Positions 1-8,346 of a DNA stretch of 47,053 nt are shown one piece after another. The stretch comes from Kiritimatiellia bacterium (GTDB taxonomy: Bacteria > Verrucomicrobiota > Kiritimatiellia > RFP12 > UBA1067). The DNA lies in the NCBI GenBank assembly GCA_017405115.1, contig JAFRBA010000061.1:1-47053 (forward strand). The letters run 5' to 3'. Each line of letters opens with the position of its first letter. Position 1 is the first letter of the stretch. The position numbers were made by a program, and so were the translations under genes. Under the pieces are notes generated by a model. That model was given only the letters and a program-made list of their open reading frames with translations. It was not told where the DNA came from and did no database searches.

Positions 1-158
1 CCCTTCTTCGCCGTACCCTTCTTAGAGGCGGCAGGCTTCTTCGCAACGGGCTTTTTCGCGGCAGAAGCTTTCTTCACGGGGCCTTTTCCCCTAGGCGCAG
101 GCTTGGCGGACTTCTTCTGCTTTGCCCCGCCAGCCTTGCCCTTCTTCAATTGAGCCAT
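1..158 (-). CDS. Lys/Ala-rich protein, N-terminal part only
   Basis: Only the first 52 codons lie in the window; the gene runs off the left edge. The reading starts MAQLKKGKAGGAKQKKSAKP and continues as a Lys/Ala/Pro-rich basic stretch with recurring AAKK and PVAKK units. A GGAGAG sequence sits 3 nt before the ATG, and an extended -10 lies about 50 nt upstream, so start and expression look real. Such basic tails occur on histone H1-like DNA-binding proteins and as N-terminal extensions of DksA/TraR-type proteins in PVC bacteria. The folded domain that would decide between them is outside the window, so no function is assigned. Confidence 0.6.
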   Translation of the reverse strand, partial: MAQLKKGKAGGAKQKKSAKPAPRGKGPVKKASAAKKPVAKKPAASKKGTAKK

Positions 159-512
159 GATCTCTCCAGTATACAATTCACCCACTTACACTTTGTCAAG
201 TGACGGTATATTATATCATAAATCGCCGCGTTGCGGTGAAACAATCTTCAAGCGACTGCGAGCCAACACTTGCGCCTCTCATTATTTCGCAAAAACAATC
301 AAAACAGCGCCACTTTCAAACATTTTCCATCAGGCGGGGACCTATCCCTCCACCAATCCGGCATGCGGCGGCTTGTCCCTCCGACAACTCCACATCTTGC
401 CAGAAATGCTGAAATCGTCGTCATTTCAAACCCCAATCCGGGGCCCCACAGATTACTTGTCCCCACAGATTCGAGAGGCGGTGCCGCACGAGCGACGATT
501 ATAGGCTGCGTC
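159..512. other. Intergenic region with a 16-bp repeat motif
   Basis: No convincing gene lies here; the short open frames have no recognisable domain. The interval holds the promoter of the Lys/Ala-rich gene at 210-218, two copies of CCCCACAGATT within 455-475, and at 477-492 the motif GGCGGTGCCGCACGAG, which recurs exactly in another intergenic region at 36531-36546. Confidence 0.5.
210..218 (-). promoter_or_regulatory. Extended -10 promoter for the Lys/Ala-rich gene
   Basis: On the minus strand the sequence reads TGA-TATAAT, a perfect extended -10. A start of transcription about 7 nt downstream gives a leader of roughly 45 nt that contains the GGAGAG ribosome binding site. The same TGN-TATAAT form recurs at most promoters of the left part of the window. 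Confidence 0.55.
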
Positions 513-1856
513 TCACCGCGTCGCGACGACCAGCACCGCGTCGTTCGAGCGGACAGTAAATGAATGGAGACCGTCAGGGGCCTCGTCGAGGGCAATCTTG
601 CCAGTCCTGTCGAAAGCCGACAGCTCCCTGCCCCTGGCAGCGAACGAAACCCTGTGGCTCCGCCCACCTCTGTCATGCGGATCGTCGCAGCTCACCACAT
701 AGATGGCATGGCCGTTTGAACCGTCGCGGGCAAGGAAATGCCCGACGAGCAACGGGGAAGAATCGGTCGCCTTGACATTGGCGAACGCAACGCCGGAGGA
801 TGACGGCACAGCCATCTGCATGACGTTGTGGAGTTCATCAGGCGTGTCGCCAAAATCCACGAAATCCGTCTTTGTTCGACGGAAGGCCATGAGGCGGTTC
901 CCGAGGGAATGGATCTCGCCGTTCACCTGCTTGATTCGATCGAACATGACGGCGCAGGTCGTTCCGTCCTTGCCGATTATGCAATCTTCCCACCAGCCCC
1001 TCCAGCATGCCCAGGAGATCATTTCGGCCCCGAAGGCCATGGCCACGTTCGACTGGAAGCGCAGCCTCCCCAATGTCATAGGCCCGCTCCCGTTACGCTT
1101 CCCATTCTCCTCGTAGGTGTTCTCCTGGAGGACGACCCACAGGGACTTCCCCGTTCCCGTGCAGGCGTCCCCAACCACGCGCAGGTTCTCGTAGAGCACC
1201 CACGGCTTGTTGCCCCAGCCCCATATGTAGCTGTCAAAGCAGATGTAGTCGAGCGGAATGTACTTGCAGTAGCGCTCGATGTGCTCCTCGTAGGTGGCCG
1301 TGCCCAGCTGGCTTCTCGCCTGTTCCAGCGTCAACGACGCCGCAGACGCATAGCTCGGAAAGAGGTTGAGATAGACAAACCCGCAGGGAGACATGCGCTC
1401 CACCGTTTCCACGGCCTTGCCCATGTGCTCAAAGTCGAGCGCACTCGGCTCGTCGGCGATCGCGACCGCCGCGATGGCGGGGTGATCCTTCATGTTCCTC
1501 ATGGCGTCCTCATACCCCTTGATCGGACGCATCGCCGCCATCATGCCGTTCGTAATGTGCTCGGAGCCGCCCCACCACCATGGGACAAGCCCGTCCTGAA
1601 ACACCTTGAGGCCTTTTCTGGCACAGGCATCCAATGCCGCGCCGTTGAACGCGCCAAAGACATAATCAAGTCCACCCTCTACCATTTGGCCAACCTGCGC
1701 CTCAGTTGGACTGAAGCCCTGCGTGCAGTAAGCGCCGATGAGGAACCTCGTTCGATCAATGCGAAGTTTCCCCGAAGGGACGTCGCCAAACGCGACTGCC
1801 GCCATGCACATGGCCAAGAAAACCACACCGCCGCCCTTCATTGCAACGTTCATCAT
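513..1856 (-). CDS. Secreted TIM-barrel glycoside hydrolase-like protein
   Basis: 447 aa with an N-terminal signal peptide (hydrophobic stretch ending near AVAFG, about residue 24). The body looks like a beta/alpha barrel of the GH-A type: an ADEP motif after a conserved KDHPAIAAVAI strand (candidate acid/base Glu), a later LDYICFDSY strand, and Trp-rich segments WGWGNKPW and WACWRGWWED typical of sugar-binding clefts. I cannot place it in a numbered GH family; GH42-like is the closest guess. It is the last gene of operon B. Its ATG overlaps the stop of the DUF4838 gene (ATGATG over TGA), and the AGGAGG there is better spaced for the second ATG at 1853. Probably acts outside the cytoplasm on a glycan also attacked by its operon partners. 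Confidence 0.6.
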   Translation of the reverse strand: MMNVAMKGGGVVFLAMCMAAVAFGDVPSGKLRIDRTRFLIGAYCTQGFSPTEAQVGQMVEGGLDYVFGAFNGAALDACARKGLKVFQDGLVPWWWGGSEHITNGMMAAMRPIKGYEDAMRNMKDHPAIAAVAIADEPSALDFEHMGKAVETVERMSPCGFVYLNLFPSYASAASLTLEQARSQLGTATYEEHIERYCKYIPLDYICFDSYIWGWGNKPWVLYENLRVVGDACTGTGKSLWVVLQENTYEENGKRNGSGPMTLGRLRFQSNVAMAFGAEMISWACWRGWWEDCIIGKDGTTCAVMFDRIKQVNGEIHSLGNRLMAFRRTKTDFVDFGDTPDELHNVMQMAVPSSSGVAFANVKATDSSPLLVGHFLARDGSNGHAIYVVSCDDPHDRGGRSHRVSFAARGRELSAFDRTGKIALDEAPDGLHSFTVRSNDAVLVVATR

Positions 1857-3994
1857 TTCCTCCTTCTGTCTCTCTTTACGAAAATGGCTCGATCAATCCA
1901 GATGGCGCTTTCGCCGCTTTCCCCTGGGTTGAACACCGGCCCTGTAAACCTGACGTGAAGTCTAGGCTCAAACGTTCCACGGCCCAAATCTGGATTCGCC
2001 GCCATTATCTTCAGCTCCCATCCGCGCGTAACATAGATGTAGAACCCTGTTGGCGGAAGCTCGACCTCTCCAAGCGAATACCAGCTGTAGCCCTTGCCGT
2101 GCGGATTGGCGAAATTAACCGCCTTTACGGTTTTCTTGTTGCGGGTGTCGTAGAGTCCGAAGTGGAACGGAAGTTTCGCATGCTTAAGAACCTTGTCTGT
2201 CACGGGTATTTTCACCGCCACGCCATTTGCGGACTTGCAGTCGTTCGTGATTACTATGCCTGTCAGCCCGTGGAACGTATTGTATGTGCGCATTGACGCC
2301 GGATAGTCATAGAACGGGCTGTCGCTCACACCCTTTTCACGAGGCTTGAGCGGCCCCTCGAATCTTCGTTGCTCGGCAAGCAAATCAAAGCCCAGGCGGG
2401 CTCGCCTTACGCGCCGCAGGCGTTTCTCATCTCTCTTCACAGCCTTCTCCGCGGCGTCAAACGCCCTGAGCGCATCGGCAAGGCAGTCATGGTCGATGAA
2501 ATTGAACTCGCCGGACGGAGGCTCCCACGTCACGTAGCCATGCCCCCTCTCCCGTGCGCGCTCCAGCGATTCGCGTATCCCGTGGATGATTTTCCCGGCA
2601 ACAGCGCCATAATACTCATACATGAAATCCCTGACGAGCCTCTTGCCATCCTGCGCGGGATTTTCAAGCAGTTTGCGCTCCATGTAGAACTTGAGTGCGT
2701 ACATGTCGGCGGCATCCGGCTGTTCGTGCTCGATGAACACGCCCTTCACCCCGTTGGCGGCGTAATGGGCGAACTTGCCCTGCATGTGGAATTCGCTCGG
2801 AAACGGGAACCCCCTGGTCTCCCGCGTGTACGTCACGGCGTAGTCCCACGCGAACAGGCTGTCGGCATGGTTCTTCCATCGGACGGGCATGTTCCACACA
2901 AAGGCATTGGACGGGTCGGAAAACGGCGCCGCCATGTTCGCCTGCGTATTGCAGAACTTCACCACCACGTTCTTGGCCGCACGCACGCCGGCCTTCGGAA
3001 CCTCCTCGGCGTGGAAATAGGCGAGCGTCGTCAGAAGCACGTCGGGGAAACGGTCGGCAACCTCACCCGCGACAGCATTGAGAAACCGGAGCTGACGCCC
3101 GGAATGGCCATAGGCAGCCGTTTCGGCGGAACATGCCGGGCATTGGCAGAATGCATGGTTGTCGTTCATCGACACGTCGAACAGCCTTGGCGCCACGCGC
3201 CCTTCGCGCGCGGCGGCCGCCCTGGACTCCTCTATCGCATCCAGCACGCGCTTTGTGAAGAACGCCTTCAGCTCCGGGTTCGTCAGGCACAGCTGCCCAT
3301 CCCTCGCACCGCCTACGCGCACGCCGTCCCGCAGCGAAAACCATTCGGGATGGGCAGATCCGTATTTGGCGAACGGAACATGGCGGTCCCATGTGTGGCA
3401 ATGGTATGGGGCGCCGTACTCCAAGCCGCCTCCCCACGATGCCGGAATCTTCACATCGCCATTGCCGTTGAGGAAGTTACGCACGGCCGTGCGGAAATCG
3501 CAGCCCGGGAACCTATAGACGTCGCGATAGGCGAATGCCGGCCTTCCGCTGCGGTCGAGCTGCGGCAGCAGGAGCTCGCTCCTGACCGGGACGTCCTCTT
3601 CATCGTCCGTCCACCATCTTACGCCGCACTGGTCCTGCAGAAAGTGATAGACCGCATACAGGCATCCACGCGTTCCACCGCCATTGAGGACGATGTCGCG
3701 CCCAAAAGACCTGACGACCCATTCTTCGTCGTCCATGTCGTTGGTCCCCAACCCCTTGCGGCGGGCAAATTCCGTGTCGCCGACGTGAAACACGGCGGCG
3801 CCATGGCCTTTTACGCCTATGATGCCGCGTGGAACCGACTTGCCAAGATAATCGCACAGCTCCTTCAAGGCCGTCCTCTCCCATGCCGCCGGCGCCGGCG
3901 CGCAGACAGCCGAGTACGTCTTCTCCTGCCCGCCATGAAGCGCAAGCACCAGCATGCCCAGGGGCAGGGCGGCGCAGACGGCGACGATTCTCAT
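1853..3994 (-). CDS. DUF4838 domain protein (carbohydrate-active, copy 1)
   Basis: 713 aa when started at MRIVAVCAALPLGM (3994), which gives a signal peptide and a 4-bp ATGA overlap with the symporter stop; the open frame extends further upstream only inside the symporter gene. The order fits DUF4838 proteins: an N-terminal GH67N/GH20b-like alpha-beta domain ending around GCLYAVYHFLQDQCGVRWW, then a barrel-like DUF4838 core containing DVSMNDNHAFCQCPAC with paired Cys residues and FIEHEQPDAADMYALKFY. The C-terminal ~150 residues look beta-rich and may bind sugar. DUF4838 proteins are found in polysaccharide loci and their reaction is not established. The same family occurs again at 12198-14474 in operon A, so one copy belongs to each cassette. 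Confidence 0.75.
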   Translation of the reverse strand: MRIVAVCAALPLGMLVLALHGGQEKTYSAVCAPAPAAWERTALKELCDYLGKSVPRGIIGVKGHGAAVFHVGDTEFARRKGLGTNDMDDEEWVVRSFGRDIVLNGGGTRGCLYAVYHFLQDQCGVRWWTDDEEDVPVRSELLLPQLDRSGRPAFAYRDVYRFPGCDFRTAVRNFLNGNGDVKIPASWGGGLEYGAPYHCHTWDRHVPFAKYGSAHPEWFSLRDGVRVGGARDGQLCLTNPELKAFFTKRVLDAIEESRAAAAREGRVAPRLFDVSMNDNHAFCQCPACSAETAAYGHSGRQLRFLNAVAGEVADRFPDVLLTTLAYFHAEEVPKAGVRAAKNVVVKFCNTQANMAAPFSDPSNAFVWNMPVRWKNHADSLFAWDYAVTYTRETRGFPFPSEFHMQGKFAHYAANGVKGVFIEHEQPDAADMYALKFYMERKLLENPAQDGKRLVRDFMYEYYGAVAGKIIHGIRESLERARERGHGYVTWEPPSGEFNFIDHDCLADALRAFDAAEKAVKRDEKRLRRVRRARLGFDLLAEQRRFEGPLKPREKGVSDSPFYDYPASMRTYNTFHGLTGIVITNDCKSANGVAVKIPVTDKVLKHAKLPFHFGLYDTRNKKTVKAVNFANPHGKGYSWYSLGEVELPPTGFYIYVTRGWELKIMAANPDLGRGTFEPRLHVRFTGPVFNPGESGESAIWIDRAIFVKRDRRRK

Positions 3995-5787
3995 GCGTCC
4001 CCCCTTTTCGGGAACGCAAGGCCCAGCAGGGCGCCTGTCAGGATGCAGGCCGCCAGGCCGATTCCTCCCGTCAGGAAGGGATGCAGGCCCAACGCCGCAG
4101 AGACGCCGCCGAACTTGAACGCAAAGCAGACGGCATAGTTGACCAGAAGCGCGACGAGCGCCGCCACCCCGCCAACGCGCTTCATGAATATGCCAAGGAA
4201 GAACACGCCCGTTATCCCTGCTGTGAGCGTCGAGATGATCTCCTGGAACACGTCGCACAGGGAACGCAGGTCAAGATGCGCGAGACCGAACGCGGCCATA
4301 GTGCCCAGAACGCCCGTCGCCACCACAAACGCCTGCCCGAACCTCACCTTCGCACGGTCTGAGATGCCTGGGCGGAACCTCACCACAAAATCAGACGTCA
4401 GCGCGGAAGACGCCGCGGAAAGATTTGCCGAGAGCGTGGAGATGGTGGCCGCGAAAACGGCGGCAGTAACCAAGCCCGCCACAACCGGCGGAAGTTCCGT
4501 CCCCATGAAGATCGGCAGAATGGAATCCGGCTTGGACACCATGGGCGTGAGCATCTCGGGATGGCATTTGTAATGCGTCCAGAGAGCGGTGCCGATGGCA
4601 AAAAACACAACGCCCATGACGACCGAAAGGATATAGTTCAACCAGATCGAGCGCACCGCCGCCTTCTCGTCCTTGACGGCGATGTAGCGCTGCACGATGC
4701 ACTGGTCCGACGTGAACGAAAACGCAAACTGCGTGACGCCCTGCACACACGCCACCCAGAAGACGAGTTCGCCGAATTCAGGCCGGAAATCCAGTAAAAC
4801 GTCCTTGCCCGCCGCAGACGCCATCTGCAGCATGCCCGCAAGCCCTCCATCCGTTCCCGCCACAAGGTAGCAGAAAATGGCGATTGCACCGGCGACAAGC
4901 ACAAAACCCTGGACGAAATCGCTCCAGATCACGGCCTCAAGACCGCCGAACGCACAATAGATCACCGTAACCGCCCCGCACACCGCAATCGCGACATCAA
5001 CGCCCATGCCGGTCACGGCGTCTAACGCCAACGCCGGCAGCAAAGTCACGACGGCTACGCGCAGAATCATGAACACCACAAACGCACCGGAGGCAAAAAG
5101 CCTCGTACCGAGGTTGAATCGTCTTTCGAGGTACTCGTATGCGCTCGTAAGGCCAGAACGCCGGAACACCGGCATGTAGAATGCGATGGCGACAGGCGCC
5201 ACCACAAGCATGCCGACGATCATGTTCGGGAAAAGACGCCAGTCGGAGATGTATGCGAGGGACGGGACGGACAGGAACGTGATCGACGAAAGCATTGTCG
5301 CGTATATCGAAACACCGGCAACATACCAGGGGATGCGCTGGCCTCCCTTGAAGAACGCATTGGGGTCTTTTTTGCGACGCATGAAAACCCACGCCATCAG
5401 CACCATGAATGCAAAATAGCCGCCAACGACCGACCACGCGGCAGGCGAAAAGCGCCGTGCCCCGACAACCTTCGACGCTTCACACCACGTATCCGTGACA
5501 GTATGGTAGTACCACAGCGGATGACCTGCTTCATCGCAGAAGGCAAGGTGCTGGTCACCGCTCGGCCGCATGGACGCAATCCCCGCCGCATCCCCGGGGA
5601 ACGCGGCACAGGGCGCGAAAACAGCGGTGGGAACTGCAACCGGACGGCTCTTCAACGCCCCTTCATCGAAGACATACTCACGGCGAATCTTCTGGTCGCC
5701 GTTCTGCACGGCTGCAAGCGGCGAGGCCACGGCCATATATGCCACGGACGCGACGGCAGCCGTCAAGATCGCACGAACGGCCTTCAT
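3991..5787 (-). CDS. Sodium/solute symporter with N-terminal NanM-like stump
   Basis: 598 aa from ATG 5787, chosen because it overlaps the lyase stop by ATGA and gives a signal peptide (MKAVRAILTAAVASVAYMAV). Residues ~25-130 resemble the last part of a kelch/NanM sialic acid mutarotase, including HPLWYYHTVTDTW; a whole propeller would need ~350 residues. From ~133 on it is an SSS-family transporter with about 13 membrane segments: WYVAGVSIYATMLSSITF (Na+-site region), SAYEYLERRFN and WSDFVQGFVLVAG are typical. Full kelch-SSS fusions are known in this family, so this looks like a shortened version. It directly follows N-acetylneuraminate lyase and precedes DUF4838, which points to uptake of sialic acid or a close relative by Na+ symport. 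Confidence 0.85.
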   Translation of the reverse strand: MKAVRAILTAAVASVAYMAVASPLAAVQNGDQKIRREYVFDEGALKSRPVAVPTAVFAPCAAFPGDAAGIASMRPSGDQHLAFCDEAGHPLWYYHTVTDTWCEASKVVGARRFSPAAWSVVGGYFAFMVLMAWVFMRRKKDPNAFFKGGQRIPWYVAGVSIYATMLSSITFLSVPSLAYISDWRLFPNMIVGMLVVAPVAIAFYMPVFRRSGLTSAYEYLERRFNLGTRLFASGAFVVFMILRVAVVTLLPALALDAVTGMGVDVAIAVCGAVTVIYCAFGGLEAVIWSDFVQGFVLVAGAIAIFCYLVAGTDGGLAGMLQMASAAGKDVLLDFRPEFGELVFWVACVQGVTQFAFSFTSDQCIVQRYIAVKDEKAAVRSIWLNYILSVVMGVVFFAIGTALWTHYKCHPEMLTPMVSKPDSILPIFMGTELPPVVAGLVTAAVFAATISTLSANLSAASSALTSDFVVRFRPGISDRAKVRFGQAFVVATGVLGTMAAFGLAHLDLRSLCDVFQEIISTLTAGITGVFFLGIFMKRVGGVAALVALLVNYAVCFAFKFGGVSAALGLHPFLTGGIGLAACILTGALLGLAFPKRGDA

Positions 5788-6707
5788 CCGACGATGAATC
5801 TCTTGTCTACGAGCCCTAGATCGGCGAACTTCCTGACGCAACGTCTGCGCGCGGCCGGCGAAAGCGGGGCATAGGGGCGGCGCGCCGAGCCGCAGTCTAT
5901 CCCCACAAGGCCCATCATCGCCTTCCAGCACGACCAGTTCTCGTCCGAGAGAATAAGATCGACAAAGCGGTTGGCCTCGTCCTGCCAGCGCCCCGCCGCC
6001 CTGAAGTCGTTTCTGGCGCAGCACTCGCAGATCTTGGCGAAGTGCTTCGGAATCAAGTTGTAGCAGGTTCCGATGCCGCCGGAAAACACGTTTCCATAAG
6101 CGAGAGCGCAGCAGAGCTGCTCGTCGCGTCCGGCGAAGAAGATGGCCTCCTTGCACAACCGGCGCTTCATGCGCTGCACGGCGTAGTAGTCGCTCCCGGT
6201 GTACTTCATGCCCTTCACGTTCTTGATGTCGAAGAGCCTGATGTCCCGCTCCGGGACAAGTTCGCTCTTGAAGCAATAGACCATGAACGGAAGGTCGGTG
6301 GCCTCGCTGATCGCCTTGTAATGCCGATACTGTGCCTCGAAGCTCTGCCCGAAATAGACGGGCGCAACGGACGAGACCCAGTCGCAGCCGACGTCTGCGG
6401 CGTATTTCGCCAGTTCGACCGCATCGTCCGTGCGCGCGGCCCCGACGTGCGCGATCAGCTTGCATCTGCCATTCGCGGCCTTGGCCGCCCGGCGGAACAC
6501 CTGCTTGCGCTCCTCCACGCTCATGAGAAGGAACTCCCCGGTCGATCCCGTGAGGTAGAACCCGTTGAGACCGTTGGCGAGGCCATATTCGATCAGCTGA
6601 TCAATGGCGCCTTCATTGACCTTGTCATCCTTCGTGAACGGCGTAAGCATGGCCGAATACGCGCCGGCCATGCCCTTGAACTCCCTGCCTGTAAGTTTCA
6701 GTTCCAT
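5784..6707 (-). CDS. nanA: N-acetylneuraminate lyase 1 (DHDPS/NAL family)
   Basis: 307 aa, normal length for the family. Cytoplasmic aldolase expected to split N-acetylneuraminate into N-acetylmannosamine and pyruvate. Visible hallmarks: the GSTGE carboxylate-binding loop (54-58), Tyr144 in MVYCF, the Schiff-base Lys168 in GMKYTGSDYY, and GGIGTCYN, which matches the GGIGSTYN region of E. coli NanA. These favour NAL over dihydrodipicolinate synthase. The ATG lies 12 nt after the stop of the propeller gene with AAGGG in the spacer; the stop overlaps the symporter start by 4 bp. The Tat-signal lyase at 20406-21401 is a close paralog. Substrate could be another 2-keto-3-deoxy sugar acid, but the transporter context supports sialic acid. 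Confidence 0.85.
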   Translation of the reverse strand: MELKLTGREFKGMAGAYSAMLTPFTKDDKVNEGAIDQLIEYGLANGLNGFYLTGSTGEFLLMSVEERKQVFRRAAKAANGRCKLIAHVGAARTDDAVELAKYAADVGCDWVSSVAPVYFGQSFEAQYRHYKAISEATDLPFMVYCFKSELVPERDIRLFDIKNVKGMKYTGSDYYAVQRMKRRLCKEAIFFAGRDEQLCCALAYGNVFSGGIGTCYNLIPKHFAKICECCARNDFRAAGRWQDEANRFVDLILSDENWSCWKAMMGLVGIDCGSARRPYAPLSPAARRRCVRKFADLGLVDKRFIVG

Positions 6708-6719
6708 TGACAGACACCC

Positions 6720-8234
6720 TTACATGCATTCAACCGCGTATACGGCCGCAGCCCGAACGTCGAACCTGAGCCTGACGGGCTTTCCGACAGGGACCTTGCG
6801 CCCGCCTTTCCATGAAAGCTTTGCGAGCGTATCGTCACCGCCCACAGGCTCAGATACCGCCAGCACGCGCTTGCCGTTCTCAGACAGAACCGTCACGGTG
6901 ACGGATGCTCCTCCGCGCTTGAACGGATCGAACACAGGCCTCAGGTTGAGGCGGACATCCCCAGTGCCGAGCTTGACCGGACGAGTCGTAAACGTCCCGG
7001 ACCCGGAGCACCCCATCGAGGCGAACCCCCAGCGGCGCCAAACGGCCCGCCCCGTGGCAATGAGCGTCTGCTCCTTTCGCAGCTTGCGCCCATGGGCGTT
7101 GTCGAGCCCATAGTAATAGACCATCGTCTCCTTGCCGATGTTGACAAGCTCCCCTCCGGCGACGCCCCAGATGCCGCCGCAATCCCAGTTGCCAGGCTCG
7201 CCGTACGTGATGACCGTCTTGCGCCCCGGAGTGCGCATCCATTTCACGCCGTCGCGCGACGTGGCCAGCTGCACGTCGCAGAACCCCTGGTCGCTCGTCT
7301 GGCCGTGGCCGCTCGGGTTGCGCAGGTCGATGCGGAACATCGTGGGGAACCCGATGAACCCGCCGGCGTACGGAAATGCCGTGTGCGTGTAGATGTCCAT
7401 GCGCTGGTTCTGGTTCTCGGTGAACGACATGTCGTCGGCCTCGTCCGGCGCAAGGGCGATCTCTGGCTTCGTGAAGTTCACGAAATCCCTGGTGCGGGAG
7501 AGGAAAACCACGCGCCGGACATCCTCTCGGCCAGCGTACCACGGCGTGCAGATCTTGTGGTAGACGAATATCTCGCCCGTCTCCGGATGCTGCGCCATCG
7601 AAATCGTGTCCCACCCGTAAAGGAGACGCTTGCTTCCCTTGAAAACAAGACCGTCGGCGCTGCACGAGCCGTAGTAGCCCGTTATTTCCTTGTTGATGGA
7701 CCAGTCTTTCTCGAACTTGTAGGAGCACCCGATCAGCTTGTAGCGCCTTTCGGGGTTCTTCTCGAACCGGTCGTCGATCAGCGAAATGCAGTGTCCCCAT
7801 GCGTCGCGGCACATGTTGTTGCTGGGGAACTGCTCGGATGCGTAAACGGTCAGATACGGCTTGACCCACGTCTTGCCGTCCTTCGAGTCGGCGACAAGCG
7901 CGCGCGACCAGTCGTTATACCACATGCGATAGCTGCCGTCTGCCTGGCGATAGACGGACCCATAGACATGGCAGCCTTTGCTCTCCCAGGGGCGGTCCTT
8001 CTTCAGCACTGGATCCTTGTCCTTGACGGCGGCGTGGATGCAGCGCGTCACGTTGGAGACGGCGGCGATCTGCGAGTCGTCCGGGAATATCAGCGCACGC
8101 CCAGGGGCGATCGTGGGCGAATCCCAGGCAAATGCGCCAAGAGCCACCGCAAACGGCAGGCAATGGACGATGCGTCTGGCCGTTTTTGCGATGGCCGACA
8201 AAGAGGACGAAACTACCGATGGCGATTTCTTCAT
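6720..8234 (-). CDS. Secreted five-bladed propeller glycosidase-like protein 1
   Basis: 504 aa from MKKSPSVVSSSLS at 8234. The frame is open 61 codons further, but this start has an AGGAAA ribosome binding site, gives a signal peptide (cleavage near FAWDSP), and matches the start of the paralog at 14494-15978. The repeats SKDGKTW, SRDGVKW and SADGLVF follow the SxDGxxW blade pattern of GH32/GH43-type five-bladed propellers rather than the Asp-box of classical sialidases. Invariant between the two paralogs are FPDDSQI, VLKKDRPWE/VLRKDRPWE, YRMWY, YGWDT, MDIYTHTAFPYAGGFIGF and GGIWG. Reaction unknown; context suggests trimming of a glycan terminus outside the cell. First gene of operon B, behind the candidate AraC site. 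Confidence 0.7.
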   Translation of the reverse strand: MKKSPSVVSSSLSAIAKTARRIVHCLPFAVALGAFAWDSPTIAPGRALIFPDDSQIAAVSNVTRCIHAAVKDKDPVLKKDRPWESKGCHVYGSVYRQADGSYRMWYNDWSRALVADSKDGKTWVKPYLTVYASEQFPSNNMCRDAWGHCISLIDDRFEKNPERRYKLIGCSYKFEKDWSINKEITGYYGSCSADGLVFKGSKRLLYGWDTISMAQHPETGEIFVYHKICTPWYAGREDVRRVVFLSRTRDFVNFTKPEIALAPDEADDMSFTENQNQRMDIYTHTAFPYAGGFIGFPTMFRIDLRNPSGHGQTSDQGFCDVQLATSRDGVKWMRTPGRKTVITYGEPGNWDCGGIWGVAGGELVNIGKETMVYYYGLDNAHGRKLRKEQTLIATGRAVWRRWGFASMGCSGSGTFTTRPVKLGTGDVRLNLRPVFDPFKRGGASVTVTVLSENGKRVLAVSEPVGGDDTLAKLSWKGGRKVPVGKPVRLRFDVRAAAVYAVECM

Positions 8235-8262
8235 AGAACGTTTCCTTCTGTTGATGGCATGC

Positions 8263-8297
8263 ATGATATCATTAGTGACGTGGCCCATGTTATGTAA
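8263..8297 (-). promoter_or_regulatory. Operon B promoter with candidate AraC site
   Basis: On the minus strand TTACATAACATGGGCCA (8297-8281) is followed, at the same distance as in the operon A promoter, by an extended -10 TGA-TATCAT (hexamer 8268-8263). The start codon of the propeller gene is 28 nt further on, preceded by AGGAAA. Two other transcription units in the window carry a matching site. Confidence 0.5.
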
Positions 8298-8346
8298 AAG
8301 TAAATGATTCATTTTTGTGTGCTTACGGAAGCTCCTACAATACCAA

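Noticed and set aside
6720..8234. Classical exo-sialidase
   Set aside because: The blade motifs are SxDGxxW, not the Asp-box SxDxGxTW, and the Arg triad with FRIP motif is not visible.
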